From positions 134,708 to 198,707 of the forward strand of contig WBZZ01005995.1 in assembly GCA_019918135.1 (NCBI GenBank): a stretch of 64,000 nt of DNA, written 5' to 3'. Shown in pieces: positions 1 to 9,560 of the stretch. This stretch comes from Paulinella micropora. Lineage: Eukaryota; Cercozoa; Imbricatea; Euglyphida; Paulinellidae. The notes under the pieces are model-generated. The model saw only the letters and a list, made by a program, of their open reading frames with translations. It was not told the DNA's origin and did no database searches. Within the stretch, counting starts at the first letter, position 1; every line of letters starts with the position of its first letter. The translations under genes were made by a program, and so were the position numbers.

Positions 1-3
1 CGC

Positions 4-357
4 ATGCTACGGGGCAACAGACAATTTAGGAACAACGAACGTCGTTTTATGTCCTGTTACCACCCCCCAGGCAAGGACGACGACGACGACGTCGGCACTC
101 GCACCGCCACGTACAGCTTCCCCAGCCTGCACGCAGCCTATGTCGCCACGGAGCTCGGCGCACTCACTCACTACGTGCTCGCGCGTCTCCTGCAGATAGA
201 GGGCAGATCGTGGCGCGCCTCCGATGACAGCTCTAATAATTTAGAAATAGCACTGTTGATCACCGAATGGGCGCTGGGGGCTAAGGCCGGTCGCGGCATA
301 CTGTACCGACTGATTGAAAAACGGCTACAAAAACTAACAGGCTGGCCGCCTACCTGA
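4..357 (+). CDS. Hypothetical protein, possibly continuing from outside the window
   Basis: The ORF of 117 codons starts with ATG at the very edge, so the true start may lie upstream. It has an Asp run near residue 25 followed by two amphipathic helical stretches (roughly 40-70 and 80-112) separated by a short loop. That pattern is loosely like a histone fold, but I see no diagnostic residues and do not assign one. A similar Asp run occurs in the gene family at 7.2-11.7 kb. The gene converges on the minus-strand nuclease at 447 and shares a TTTATTAAA signal at about 414 with it. Confidence 0.5.
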   Translation: MLRGNRQFRNNERRFMSCYHPPGKDDDDDVGTRTATYSFPSLHAAYVATELGALTHYVLARLLQIEGRSWRASDDSSNNLEIALLITEWALGAKAGRGILYRLIEKRLQKLTGWPPT

Positions 358-412
358 CTTTTTCAAGTCCACGCTTTTCTTTGCCATGGCTGAGAGTGTG
401 TTGTTTTTTTGG

Positions 413-422
413 GTTTATTAAA
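413..422. terminator. Shared polyadenylation-type signal TTTATTAAA
   Basis: The motif reads ATTAAA on the plus strand and AATAAA on the minus strand and sits between the convergent genes ending at 357 and 447. The same arrangement is seen at about 3034 and 14047, and single-direction versions follow most other genes of the GC-rich part. Confidence 0.5.
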
Positions 423-446
423 TTCTTTTTTTTTACATGCCGGCTG

Positions 447-1376
447 CTAACCGGCGTCAAATGCAGAGCGCGCGCCGGTTAGCAGCGCGCTTGGCACCGG
501 TCTCATAGCCACGCCGTAGGTACCGACACAGACCACCGCCGAGGCCACGCGCAGCCTGCACTCGTACGTCTGCTCAAACAGCCACTCGGCCATGGCGGCT
601 TGCACCAGGAAACGGTGCATGGGCGTATCGGGCCAGCCCGCCCAGGACAACCCCCGCAGCACTGGTGCGCCAGGCAGAGCACTGTCAAAGACTGCCTGTG
701 ACTTTTTGATCTCAAGCAGCCACAAAGTGTCCGTCTTCTTTTCAAACCAGACCTGGCCTATTTGAGTGCACAGTTCTAGTCCAGGCGTATGCACCCGGAG
801 CTGCGCAGCCACGGGCCGCCCAAAACGTCCGTACAGAAAGGATAAAACGCTGGCTGCCAAGGGGTGGAGCCGCCACAGGAGCTTCCCGGCCAGACACAGC
901 CCCGTGCAAGCCTCCAAGCCGGCCCGGAAGCGCCGCAGCTCGGCGGGGGGCGCCCCGTCCCATATCACATATTCTTTGGCCCACAGTGTCCCGCTCAGCA
1001 CTGGCTCCCTGGCCTTGAGCGCCATCTGCACCAACGCGTTTAGCTGCTGATCCACCACGACGCCATTGCCGCGCCCGAAAAAGGGCGATCGTACGACCCG
1101 TGCGCCGCCAGCAGAGTGCCTGCGTGCTGGTGTGCCTTTACGAACCCCCCGGCGCCAGCTACGATAAACATTTTGAGCCGCGGTCGTCTTCTTATGCCTG
1201 ACTCGAGGGCTTTTCTGCCACACCTCTGCCTCCAGCCAACCATGCAGCCCGTTCAGAGCGCGGCCCTTATAGCAAGGGATAAAGCTCGGAGGCCGTTGGT
1301 AAATCTTGTCGGTTACCTCGGGGCGTCGTGCCCAGTACAAATTCGCCGCTGCGGGTTTAGCTTTTCTTGTGTGCAT
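447..1376 (-). CDS. PD-(D/E)XK nuclease-like protein (viral recombination-nuclease type)
   Basis: A 309-residue protein. Residues about 100-115 (RGNGVVVDQQ) resemble the start of the RecB/lambda-exonuclease-like nucleases of large eukaryotic viruses. Residues 200-226 resemble their catalytic core, with an E-x-K motif (E222, K224) on a hydrophobic strand, followed by a Gln-containing helix near 255-270. The aspartate expected about 15 residues before the E-x-K is replaced by a glycine in IGQV, so activity is uncertain. Such nucleases process DNA ends during replication and recombination, which fits a neighbourhood holding a FEN1-like nuclease (inference). ATG is at 1376; the gene is divergent from the FEN1-like gene across a G-rich tract. 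Confidence 0.5.
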   Translation of the reverse strand: MHTRKAKPAAANLYWARRPEVTDKIYQRPPSFIPCYKGRALNGLHGWLEAEVWQKSPRVRHKKTTAAQNVYRSWRRGVRKGTPARRHSAGGARVVRSPFFGRGNGVVVDQQLNALVQMALKAREPVLSGTLWAKEYVIWDGAPPAELRRFRAGLEACTGLCLAGKLLWRLHPLAASVLSFLYGRFGRPVAAQLRVHTPGLELCTQIGQVWFEKKTDTLWLLEIKKSQAVFDSALPGAPVLRGLSWAGWPDTPMHRFLVQAAMAEWLFEQTYECRLRVASAVVCVGTYGVAMRPVPSALLTGARSAFDAG

Positions 1377-1398
1377 TTTTTTTAGGTCCTTGCCGGCA

Positions 1399-1555
1399 AG
1401 GAAACGAGGGGAGGGGGGGAGGGGGGGGGGGCAAAGAAGGCGAAAGGGAAGAGAACGGGGAGGGGGAAGGGGGGGGGGGGAAGGGGAGGGGAGGGAGAGA
1501 GAGAAGAGGGAGAAGAAAGGGGGGGGGAGGGAAAAAAGACAGCCCCCCCCCCCGC
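1399..1555 (+). promoter_or_regulatory. G-rich polypurine tract between divergent genes
   Basis: Some 150 bases are almost only G and A on the plus strand, with several runs of seven or more G, ending in a C run. It lies between the start codons of the nuclease (1376, minus) and the FEN1-like gene (1701, plus). Comparable tracts precede most genes of the GC-rich part; G-quadruplex or nucleosome-free promoter behaviour is inference. Confidence 0.4.
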
Positions 1556-1700
1556 CCTTCCTTGTTTCATTTTTCTTTGGTCTACTTTTTGGTTTTTTTT
1601 TTGTTGTTGTTTGTTGCTGTCTTGTTTCCGAAACAGCATCTCAGGAAAGGTGAGAGAGAGCAAGAGGGAAAGACAAGACACGCACGCGCGTTCCCCGGCA

Positions 1701-2990
1701 ATGGGTCTGTATGGAGGTTGGAAGATGCTGGAAGACATTAGCCCCGAAGCATTGCACGCGGGACAGCTCGGGGCCGTACCAGCCGCGGGTGGTCCGCTGG
1801 TGGTGGTGCAGGATACGCTGGTTCGCCTCCAGCACCTGTGCATAGAGGCCGCCAAGCGACGTGCAGAGGGCGAAAGCGAAATCTGGGCGCGGTTGGCGCC
1901 CACGCTGGTAACGCGCGTGCTGCAGGAACACCCGCTGGCTTGTGCGGTGGTGTTGGTGGCCGACAAGCCTGCGCTCACAATGCCACTAAAGCAGGCGACC
2001 CAACAGAAACGTGCGCAATCGCGTGCCACGCTTGCGCGGGTCCCGCACAAGCTGCCTACGCCCGAGCAGATCCAGGTCGCAGCGGAGGACGAAAGGCTGC
2101 TGCACAACGGAGAGGCTATTGCGGGCGCATACGCAGAGGACTTGCTAGCTGAACGAAAGACTCGCCCTCTACTGCTACAGCACGTCCAAGATCTGCTCCT
2201 GCGCTCCAACGAGCTAAAGGACGCACGGGCATGGAGACACCTAGCCACCCCGACCGCAAGCCGAGCGCAGGCCGCCTCCTACCCACTGGTAGTGCTCGAT
2301 TTAGGCTGCGCCGGCGGTTGCTGGACGCTCGAACCAGAGAGCACGGGGGGCCGTCTGTTTTGGCACCAGGGACGCTACAGCGCGGTGCAAGAAGGGAAAG
2401 CAGACCTGGGCTGTTTTAGGTGGGCCGAACGCACCCGCACGTCCCTGCCCGACTGCCGCGTTCTCTTCGACACGGTCGACACTGATTTTCTCGCGCTCGG
2501 GCTCATTGCCTTGTCAAAGTACGACCCGGCCTGCGAAAGACCGTCCCTGCTAGTCTCGTTCCGTCGCAAGTTTCTGTTGGACCTGAACAAGGTCTATGAC
2601 TTCTTGCGGCGCTGCCCCGGCGGTGTCAGCGCTTGGCTGCGCGCCGTCATGCTCAACGGAACGGACTTTCTACCGCACGCGAGCTGTGCGGCAGGTCTTG
2701 CGGCCAGAGCCCTGCTAGCGGTGCAGGAGGAGCGCGAGCGCGGCCCCGCGCTTGGATACTCCGACCTGCGAACCTTTGTGCTCGACGTGTGTGCCGCCTA
2801 TGTTTACAAATCCAGGGGCAGCGTGCCCTTTGAGTCGAAGCGTACGGCAGAGGAATTTCATCTTGATACACGTCTGCTAACGAAACGTCTGCCAGACCTC
2901 AAGACCCTGCGAAAAGCCATGGAAATACACAACTTGCAAGTTCGCTACTGGCAATCACTCCACCTGCCCGAAACTAGCCCAGCCAGCTAG
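1701..2990 (+). CDS. FEN1/XPG-family 5' flap nuclease
   Basis: The 429-residue protein opens with MGLYGGWKMLEDISP, the typical FEN1/XPG N-terminus, which also fixes the start at the ATG at 1701. Acidic metal-binding positions fall where the family has them: D38 (VVVQDT), D88 (VADKP), E231/D235 (EGKADLG), D257/D260/D262 (DTVDTDF) and D322 (LNGTDFLP). Family members cut 5' flaps during lagging-strand replication and repair in the nucleus or viral factory. The spacing between N and I regions is longer than in cellular FEN1 (about 340), making this a divergent viral-type member. It converges on the kinase-like gene at 3064 with a shared TTTATTAAAG at about 3034. Confidence 0.75.
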   Translation: MGLYGGWKMLEDISPEALHAGQLGAVPAAGGPLVVVQDTLVRLQHLCIEAAKRRAEGESEIWARLAPTLVTRVLQEHPLACAVVLVADKPALTMPLKQATQQKRAQSRATLARVPHKLPTPEQIQVAAEDERLLHNGEAIAGAYAEDLLAERKTRPLLLQHVQDLLLRSNELKDARAWRHLATPTASRAQAASYPLVVLDLGCAGGCWTLEPESTGGRLFWHQGRYSAVQEGKADLGCFRWAERTRTSLPDCRVLFDTVDTDFLALGLIALSKYDPACERPSLLVSFRRKFLLDLNKVYDFLRRCPGGVSAWLRAVMLNGTDFLPHASCAAGLAARALLAVQEERERGPALGYSDLRTFVLDVCAAYVYKSRGSVPFESKRTAEEFHLDTRLLTKRLPDLKTLRKAMEIHNLQVRYWQSLHLPETSPAS

Positions 2991-3032
2991 TTTTTCGGGG
3001 CAAGCTCCGAGACCCAGCAGTGGCTCTGCGCA

Positions 3033-3042
3033 AAAGTTTTAT
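3033..3042. terminator. Shared polyadenylation-type signal
   Basis: TTTTATTAAAG lies between the FEN1-like gene (stop at 2990, plus) and the gene ending at 3064 (minus), giving ATTAAA on one strand and AATAAA on the other. Confidence 0.5.
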
Positions 3043-3063
3043 TAAAGAAATTGACCAAACTCT

Positions 3064-5667
3064 TTAGTTATGATTCTGGCAAAGCCCGTCTAAGATATGA
3101 CGCGTGTCCTGCGGAATGGACCAGACCGCATTTAAAACTTCATTCAACTGCTGAGCTAGTCCTTTTCGGCACAGATTGCTAATACGCATAAGCCGTGCCA
3201 ATCCGTGCTCGCTCGCCATTTCCAGCTGCGCCGCCAGCTTCGGGCCCTCGGACAGTAGTCTTTTCCAATCCTTCGGCTCCCAGGAGCCGAGCAACTCCAG
3301 CAAAGGCGCCAGCGCCTGTTGGCGGCTCTGCAGGGCTTGGCGCGGAATGCACTCTGCGCCGTTGGCTAACAGTGTTAGATAAGACAGAGCCGCCAGTCCC
3401 TGCTGGGTCTTTTGTTTGTTAACTGCCGCGCAGAGCTCTCGGGCTTGCTGCACCAACTTCTGATTATTGCTGCACGCAAGCAACAGGGTATCCAAGAGAC
3501 GAACCTTGACCACATCTTGACCACTCAGCACGTAGCGGTAAACTACTATGTACGAAGGATCCCAGCGCCCCAACAGGCACATTGGCTTGGCCTGGTCGGC
3601 TTGGCGGCAGAGCAAGCGTGCGTACCTCTGCATAAGCAACAATACCCTTTTCCACGCCTGCCCCGCCACGCGGCTGTTGTCCAGCATCAAGTAGTCGGTT
3701 AGGAGGCCATGGTCGTTGGACTGCGTGTAGCGGACCAGCCTTGCTTCAGCTTTGCCCTTGCTCAAGCTCAAGCTGAGCTTGAGGGCGCGCTGAAGCAAGC
3801 TACTGGCACTTTTGGCAAAGTCTAAACGAAGCTCTGGATTTTGCTGCCTCCTCTTTTGTGCCGACTTTAGAACGGACAGCATCTTGACAATCACGTGTTC
3901 AGACTTGGGGATACGGACAGGCACTGAGCTGCCAACTTCACCTACCCCTACCCGGTTCTCCCAGAAAATCTTGACCCACTGGAGATAATAGCGGAGGCCA
4001 GAGGCTTCGACAAAGCCAAAAGTAGCAATGTTAGTGCGCCTGCACATCCCCGGGAGCTGCTTCCAAAACACCAACGTCTCGCCTCTGGCCTCCGCTCTGA
4101 GAACGTCAGGCCCTGCCGACCACGTCTGCAGTTGGGTCAGTAGTCCTTCCTGGATGTCACAGCTTTTTAGCCATTCTGGTACATGATGGCTTTTGAATTC
4201 TTGGAGCTTTTCAAGGTACGCAACCCAAGCCTTTCCTTTAGTTCGGCTGCATCGTCCACAAGCAAAGGCCTCGCTTAACAGGTCTAAGTACCTCTCCGCT
4301 GCAACCGTCGGGGCTGTTAAGCCCTGGTATAAATCGTGCAGCTGTGCAAAGACGGCTCTGCGAACCTGTGTGTTCTGTATTCGATGATAGCCCACCAGCC
4401 CTGTCTTGGCTTCTACATAATGTTCGAGCAGCTCCGAAAAAGTGTAGTACGCCGGTTGTGCTTGGAAGTGCAAGTTAGCGACCAGCGAAATAGCGCTGCT
4501 GAGCAGCTGGGCTTGCGCGACGAGCGGAGCAGCTGCGCGTTCTAATTCTTTTCGCAGCACCGTGAGCCCGTCCTTAAAGGCCGGACGATTGTTTGCTTCT
4601 TCTAGGCGGGGCTTGGCGTTAGCTAGCAGGGTTGCCAGCATGCCAAGCGCTAGCCTCCCCGCAACCCCCGTGTTTGTCTGAGCCACGGGGTTTTCGTCCG
4701 ACAACAGTTCCAGGGAACCTAGACTCAGCTCACTCGCCGGCGCGTTGTTTAGGCCCTCGTGCATATCTGCGTCTCCCAACAGAACGCGCGGCCGCCCTCC
4801 CGACACCAGCCCAGCCGACGGCTTGGCTGGTGTATTCTCATATACCAGAAAGTTACCCAACTGCAAATCAACCACCAGCGCGTCGCTCTCCGGTTCGGAT
4901 GCGAGCCGTTTTACAAAAAGCTTCGCATACCTTTGGATTACCTCGTACGTAGCTTCCCAGGCCGATTGCCGTGCCTCGCTCGTTCGATCCAAGACCTGGA
5001 GCCAAGCCTCTAGGTCATTTCTGGCATATTCGGCCCCGTCACGGAACAAATAAAATGCGCAGCCGCTTTCACCGGCGAGATTTGCCATGAGCACTTTCGC
5101 ATTCTTCGTTTTCTGGTTAACCTTTTCTATCTGCTCTTCAAGGTCTTTCTTGCAATCAACATGGCAGTGCTTAAGTGTACCACGACACCTGTCCTTCAAG
5201 TCTTTGAAAGTCTCTATAAAACTCTGGAGTTCAGCGTCTGTGATCCTTTGGTACCGAGAGTCTCTGGAGGCGCCAATCCCGGCGTCACGCAGCGCTTGGG
5301 CCCAACTTACGCGCGCATCTGCCACCGTGTCGTTTTCATAGGCAAGGAAACTCCAACGGTGTACATAATCCTGTGTGTGGGCGTCGTCGGGAAACAAAAC
5401 TATATTGTACGTGCCCTGTGCAAGCCAACACCGGGGGTCGACCGCTGCTTTAGTCTGCAAGGTACAGCTGCTGCAGCAGCTAGGGCCGGAGTGTTTTCTG
5501 GCCCTAGCTAACAAGATCTCTTTTAATCTTGTGCTCAATTCGCCGAGAAGGTTTTGTTCGGGGACTGGATCTTTGTCTTTACCAGTTTTAGCTTGCATGT
5601 GTGAGCTGGACTCGCGCGAGCTCGCGCGACCGCGGCGACGACGACGACGCTGGCCACTCTCAGACAT
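3064..5667 (-). CDS. Large protein with divergent protein-kinase-like domain
   Basis: The 867-residue product starts at ATG 5667 with a very basic, Arg/Ser-rich N-terminus (1-35). A C-x2-C pair at 65-68 precedes a degenerate glycine loop (GTYNIVLF, 85-92). Residues 264-276 (VVDLQLGNFLVY) resemble the kinase catalytic loop D-x-x-x-x-N, and 296-303 (LLGDADMH) the DFG region. The remaining 550 residues are helical with no family I recognise. Kinase-like genes of this kind are common in large viruses and may modify host or virion proteins (inference). It is divergent from the coiled-coil gene at 5878, with a G/C palindrome between them. Confidence 0.5.
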   Translation of the reverse strand: MSESGQRRRRRRGRASSRESSSHMQAKTGKDKDPVPEQNLLGELSTRLKEILLARARKHSGPSCCSSCTLQTKAAVDPRCWLAQGTYNIVLFPDDAHTQDYVHRWSFLAYENDTVADARVSWAQALRDAGIGASRDSRYQRITDAELQSFIETFKDLKDRCRGTLKHCHVDCKKDLEEQIEKVNQKTKNAKVLMANLAGESGCAFYLFRDGAEYARNDLEAWLQVLDRTSEARQSAWEATYEVIQRYAKLFVKRLASEPESDALVVDLQLGNFLVYENTPAKPSAGLVSGGRPRVLLGDADMHEGLNNAPASELSLGSLELLSDENPVAQTNTGVAGRLALGMLATLLANAKPRLEEANNRPAFKDGLTVLRKELERAAAPLVAQAQLLSSAISLVANLHFQAQPAYYTFSELLEHYVEAKTGLVGYHRIQNTQVRRAVFAQLHDLYQGLTAPTVAAERYLDLLSEAFACGRCSRTKGKAWVAYLEKLQEFKSHHVPEWLKSCDIQEGLLTQLQTWSAGPDVLRAEARGETLVFWKQLPGMCRRTNIATFGFVEASGLRYYLQWVKIFWENRVGVGEVGSSVPVRIPKSEHVIVKMLSVLKSAQKRRQQNPELRLDFAKSASSLLQRALKLSLSLSKGKAEARLVRYTQSNDHGLLTDYLMLDNSRVAGQAWKRVLLLMQRYARLLCRQADQAKPMCLLGRWDPSYIVVYRYVLSGQDVVKVRLLDTLLLACSNNQKLVQQARELCAAVNKQKTQQGLAALSYLTLLANGAECIPRQALQSRQQALAPLLELLGSWEPKDWKRLLSEGPKLAAQLEMASEHGLARLMRISNLCRKGLAQQLNEVLNAVWSIPQDTRHILDGLCQNHN

Positions 5668-5697
5668 TTTCTTTACATCTTACACACACACCCTATA

Positions 5698-5750
5698 AGG
5701 GGGCGCCCCCCTGACGGGGTATATGTAAGGGGGGGGGGCGCCCCCCCCCC
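5698..5750. promoter_or_regulatory. Double G(n)CGCC(n) palindrome between divergent genes
   Basis: Two self-complementary blocks, about 5698-5711 and 5728-5750, are separated by ctgacggggtatatgtaa. They lie 31 bp upstream of the minus-strand start at 5667 and 128 bp upstream of the plus-strand start at 5878. The same motif recurs upstream of other genes in the GC-rich part. Confidence 0.45.
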
Positions 5751-5877
5751 TCCCTCTCTTTCGTGACATTCTTTTTCTCCCAGCTGCTGTCCTCGGGGGA
5801 TTTCTTTGGTCTTGTTTATATTTGTTCTTCCCCGACCCAAAAAAGTATCGAAACTAAGGAGCAAGGAACTCTCTTCT

Positions 5878-6897
5878 ATGTCAGACTTATCAGCCGACAG
5901 AAAAAATCCCCCGAGGACAGAAGAGGAAGTTGACTGCTTGCAGCAACTGCCGCTAATGATGTCACAGCACCCCTGGTACACCGCAGCGTTAAACGTAGTT
6001 GACCAGGAGCTTGAAAAGCTCAACCAAGAACGCCAGTCTTGTGTGCGGGTCATTCGTGATACTCAGCTGAAGGCCTGGGCAACCTCGACTAAAGTCGAGG
6101 TTGCGGGTGGGCGCGAGAATCAGCCCTCTTGTCCTGCCACGCAGGGACTGCGACTGTCGATAGAGGATGCACAAAAGAAAAAACAGCAGCTGGACTCACG
6201 GCTGGAAAGACTACAACAAATTAATATTGATCTGGAGAAGTTTCGAAGGCTGTTACAGTCAAGACTATCGCTGGCAAGGCAAAGGCTAGAAGTGGATCGG
6301 CAAGATCTGGCCAAGGCGCAGAAACAACAGGAAAACATCAAGCAGCTACTTTTGAGGTTAGTGGCACAAGCTCAAAAGGACCAGGCAAGGCTCAGCGTGC
6401 GGCACAAACAAGAGCAAGCAGAACTCGAGGCGCAGCGCCAGGAGGAGAAAGACACGCTCGTGGACGTGCACAAGCACGAACGACAAGAGCTCGAGCGGGT
6501 GTTGGAACGGTACGCACAAAAGCACCCAGAATCAGAGTCTAACGATTGGCAGGCCCTGCGTGGGGATGCTAACAGGAGCATGCTGGCGCAGCGGCAGCGG
6601 CTAAGCCAAGAACACCTCGAACAACAGCAGAAGCTAGCGCAGCGGCAGCTATGGCAGAGACAGCAGCTCGAGTCTACGTGCAAGGCGCGGCTACAACTAA
6701 TGCTGCGGCGGTGGCAGAAAGATCGCCTGTCGAAGTTGGAAGACTACAACCAGTCGGCGCAGACAAGAATTGCGAGTTTGCGGCAATATGAACAGAGGCT
6801 GCTAGCGTGTCTTCGGCAACTGTCCCCGCGACAGGGTGCCGAGAAAGACGCGCCAGGGCAATACCCCTGCGCAGATTTCTTTTTAATAAAATCTTAA
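5878..6897 (+). CDS. Gln/Arg-rich coiled-coil protein
   Basis: I chose ATG 5878 (MSDLSADRKN); the frame is open further upstream but has no ATG. The 339-residue protein is almost entirely helical: heptad-like stretches rich in Gln, Glu, Arg and Leu run from about 50 to 320, with no enzymatic motif. It may be structural or a scaffold (inference). A perfect 12-bp inverted repeat sits inside the coding sequence at about 6078-6105. The stop codon overlaps the end of a TTTTTAATAAAATC signal. Confidence 0.6.
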   Translation: MSDLSADRKNPPRTEEEVDCLQQLPLMMSQHPWYTAALNVVDQELEKLNQERQSCVRVIRDTQLKAWATSTKVEVAGGRENQPSCPATQGLRLSIEDAQKKKQQLDSRLERLQQINIDLEKFRRLLQSRLSLARQRLEVDRQDLAKAQKQQENIKQLLLRLVAQAQKDQARLSVRHKQEQAELEAQRQEEKDTLVDVHKHERQELERVLERYAQKHPESESNDWQALRGDANRSMLAQRQRLSQEHLEQQQKLAQRQLWQRQQLESTCKARLQLMLRRWQKDRLSKLEDYNQSAQTRIASLRQYEQRLLACLRQLSPRQGAEKDAPGQYPCADFFLIKS

Positions 6898-7017
6898 CAC
6901 CTGACTGTTAGGGACTCTTATTTCCACTGCAGTAAAAAGTATTAAAAAAATGATTTTTTTTAATTAAAAGTTTTTGAGAAAATGCCACCAAACTTGACAA
7001 CACAAAACTAATCTTCC

Positions 7018-7148
7018 CTCCCCCCCTTGCAGTTGGTCGCGGGGCGACCAACTGCAAGGGGGGGAGGGGAGAGAAGGAAGTGGGGATGGAAAGGAGGAGA
7101 TACAAACCGCGGCTCTTACATAATTAATATGTAAGAGCCGCGGTTTTA
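7018..7148. promoter_or_regulatory. Two perfect inverted repeats upstream of the 7184 gene
   Basis: The first hairpin (about 7018-7068) pairs a CCCTCC-CCTTGCAGTTGGTCGC arm with its exact complement, ending in GGGGGGAGGG. The second (about 7105-7147) pairs AAACCGCGGCTCTTACATA with its complement across ATTAA. The intact paralogue at 9561 has a similar TATGTAAGAGC element upstream, so the second hairpin may hold the promoter of this gene family. Confidence 0.45.
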
Positions 7149-7183
7149 CAAGAGACCAAAACAAACAAACGTGTGTGGGCTGG

Positions 7184-9305
7184 ATGGAGCCGCCTGCCAC
7201 GATCGACCCTAGCAGTCAGGTGTTAGAAGGGCGTCGAAGAACTATCATGCAGACCGGGCTGCGAGACAAGCTGTGCACAAATCACAGGAACCAAGCAGAT
7301 CAAATCGTCACACACACTATGCCAGTCGAAACGTTGAAGGTATTTATCGAACGTTGGCGTCCTATCAAACTCAGACACCACCTTGCCGGCAACGAACTGG
7401 TGGCAACTGATTTGGAGCTAGAGCTAGTTAAGAATAGCGCCAAATTTAACCAGAAGCTCAAAAACGTCTGGCCCCAAGGAATTCCTTGTTTCGAGCTCTC
7501 CCAAAAACAAGTCACAGCGCTGGCCACACTTGCTCCGCCCGCCCATGCTAGCTTGTCCAACGTGATTAGGCTGTCCCAAAGCAAACTGGTCCTCAGGCAC
7601 GTAGCAGCTAATCTGTCAAGAGCAAGCCAGCCACTGCTGATTGGCCAGCTCGTTGATTATTTGCAGCTACGTAGCAACCTGCACCTAAGGGGATTAGTGC
7701 CTCCAGTGTATGGCTTAGTATTCATACCCACTGGCACTACGTACGACAGTAAAGCTACCGACAGCGCCAAGAACTATTGGGTTGCTACAGAGTTGGTGGA
7801 GGGGCAGTTTAGTGAAGAAGAAACAACCTTGTTGGCGTACCGAGAATCCCCACAAAATCCTGGCGAAAGGCTTTTCCAGTCCTTGGTCCACACGATGGTG
7901 AACGTTCTGGGACAATCACAGGTTTTGTTCTTTAATTGGACGCCGGAAGGAACGATTTACAGCCGGGAATCCCAACAGTTCTTGCTCAATGACATAGCAC
8001 CCGAATTCTGTATGCAGCTCGATCCCGAAGTCACACGATACATTGACAACAAGCGCCTAGTACAGACAGCAAACTTGCTCAGCGCCGTGGCCAATGGTTT
8101 CACGCGCCTGCGGCCAGACTATTTCCTAGTGCTTTGGAAAACGCTGTGTTTGTACGTGGAGTGGGACTAGATACAAATGTCTCCTGGCCTTTCACTTAGC
8201 AGAGAGCTAAACATTATCGGCGAGTGGTGGTACGACGACCTATGCCAGAGCAAAGCTGGAGCACGAGGATACGACGGTTTCCTGTTTCGTGCCGCACGAT
8301 ATCTCAACCTACCAGTTTCTGCCCAAGGCGCTGTGAACTATTTTACCGCAGGCGAATCGCAGGCCAGGTTTTTGTACGCGAGCGCTTTCATCGCCAGGCA
8401 CCCCAGCCAGCCCAACATGTTTCGGGTTCGCCCGGTGAATGAAATAGAAGCACTAGTGCGGAGTTATACCGCCTTTGACGCGCGCGACGTACGTTGCTTT
8501 ATCAGTTTTCTTCTTCTCATCTGCCAAGACCGCGCTACGACTTTGCTATCCTGCGCTGGGCCCACGCGCCCAACGCAAGACGATGACGACGACGTAATCG
8601 ACATTACTCGGCAATCTAAATTCGCAGCACTTCGACGGGAACTAGCAAAAGAGCAGCTTGCCGTCAACCGCCTTGGCGAGTCGAAACAACATGCCCGTGC
8701 GGTCCAGGCACCATGCGCCATGTTTCAAGCAATGGTCGCTGACGTTGGCCAGACAGCGGTAAAAACGCTTCAGCACAAAAAACCAACCCCTTACTGGTAC
8801 GGGCAGGGAACTTGGGCGTGTAGGAGCTTTGCGCACCGCTCAAGAAAAGTGGCGCAATAGCTGGTTTACATGGTGGCTTCCAACGACGGCAATGAACGAA
8901 TTGAACGAATTGCAGCAAAGATTTTGGGGTGATTGGGTTATGCTGTTTTCTAGTTTGCAGGAGATCATGACGAATTCTAGCCCAAACAAGAAAGACCTGT
9001 TCACAGTGAAGCTGACGGAGTTCGGTAGGAAATACTCGGGTTTATTCTATACCAACGTACGATATTTTCCACCCAGCCATGCACTACAAATTAGACTAGA
9101 AAAAGTAGCAGACCTCAAAGAAAGTTTACAAGCGCTACTGCCTTGGGACTCTGTAGAGGCAGTGCTGTCATGGCTAGCTAGGCGGTCCATAAAGCATACA
9201 CAACAGCAAGCTCTAGCTCTGCCAGAGCCTGCTGCAACGCTCGACGACTTGGCAGCAGTCGCCACAGCCGCGCCAAGAATGGCAGATCCACCCCCCAAAA
9301 AATAA
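7184..9305 (+). pseudogene. Decaying paralogue of the pseudokinase-like gene at 9561
   Basis: From ATG 7184 the sequence aligns along its length with the protein at 9561: same order of the RRRTIMQTGL-like start, the VLRHVAANLS strand, the FFNWTPEGTIYS loop and the GEWWYDDLCQSKAG block. An in-frame TAG at 8168-8170 interrupts it; reading then continues in the same frame. A frameshift near 8800-8830 moves the C-terminal 150 codons to another frame. Both lesions are absent from the paralogue, so this copy is probably inactive, unless TAG is read through. Confidence 0.7.
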
Positions 9306-9339
9306 GCTCAATAAAAACTCGTAAGTAACATATATCCCG

Positions 9340-9482
9340 GCAAACTAGCTTGGAAAAAAAGTTTCCAAAGCAAGTTTGGAAACTAGCTAGGCACAAATAT
9401 TCACCACTCCTTCGGAAAAGGGAGGGGGGGGGAGGGAGGAACGGCAAGAGGGAAGAAAAAAAGGGTGCAGGAGGGGGGGGGG
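9340..9482. promoter_or_regulatory. Inverted repeat plus G-rich tract upstream of 9561
   Basis: Positions 9345-9390 hold repeated, partly self-complementary AAACTAGCTTGGAAA / GTTTGGAAACTAGCTAG blocks. They are followed by a polypurine G-run tract (9420-9482), matching the promoter style of the other genes. Confidence 0.35.
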
Positions 9483-9560
9483 GGCAAATACAAATTGTAA
9501 CTACTGCAATTATGTAAGAGCTGCAGCTTACAAGAAAAACAACAAGAACAACAACACACG

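Noticed and set aside
1382..2248. Long minus-strand ORF opposite the FEN1-like gene
   Set aside because: Ser/Cys/Arg-rich translation typical of an antisense shadow in GC-rich DNA, ending in homopolymer-encoded Pro runs.
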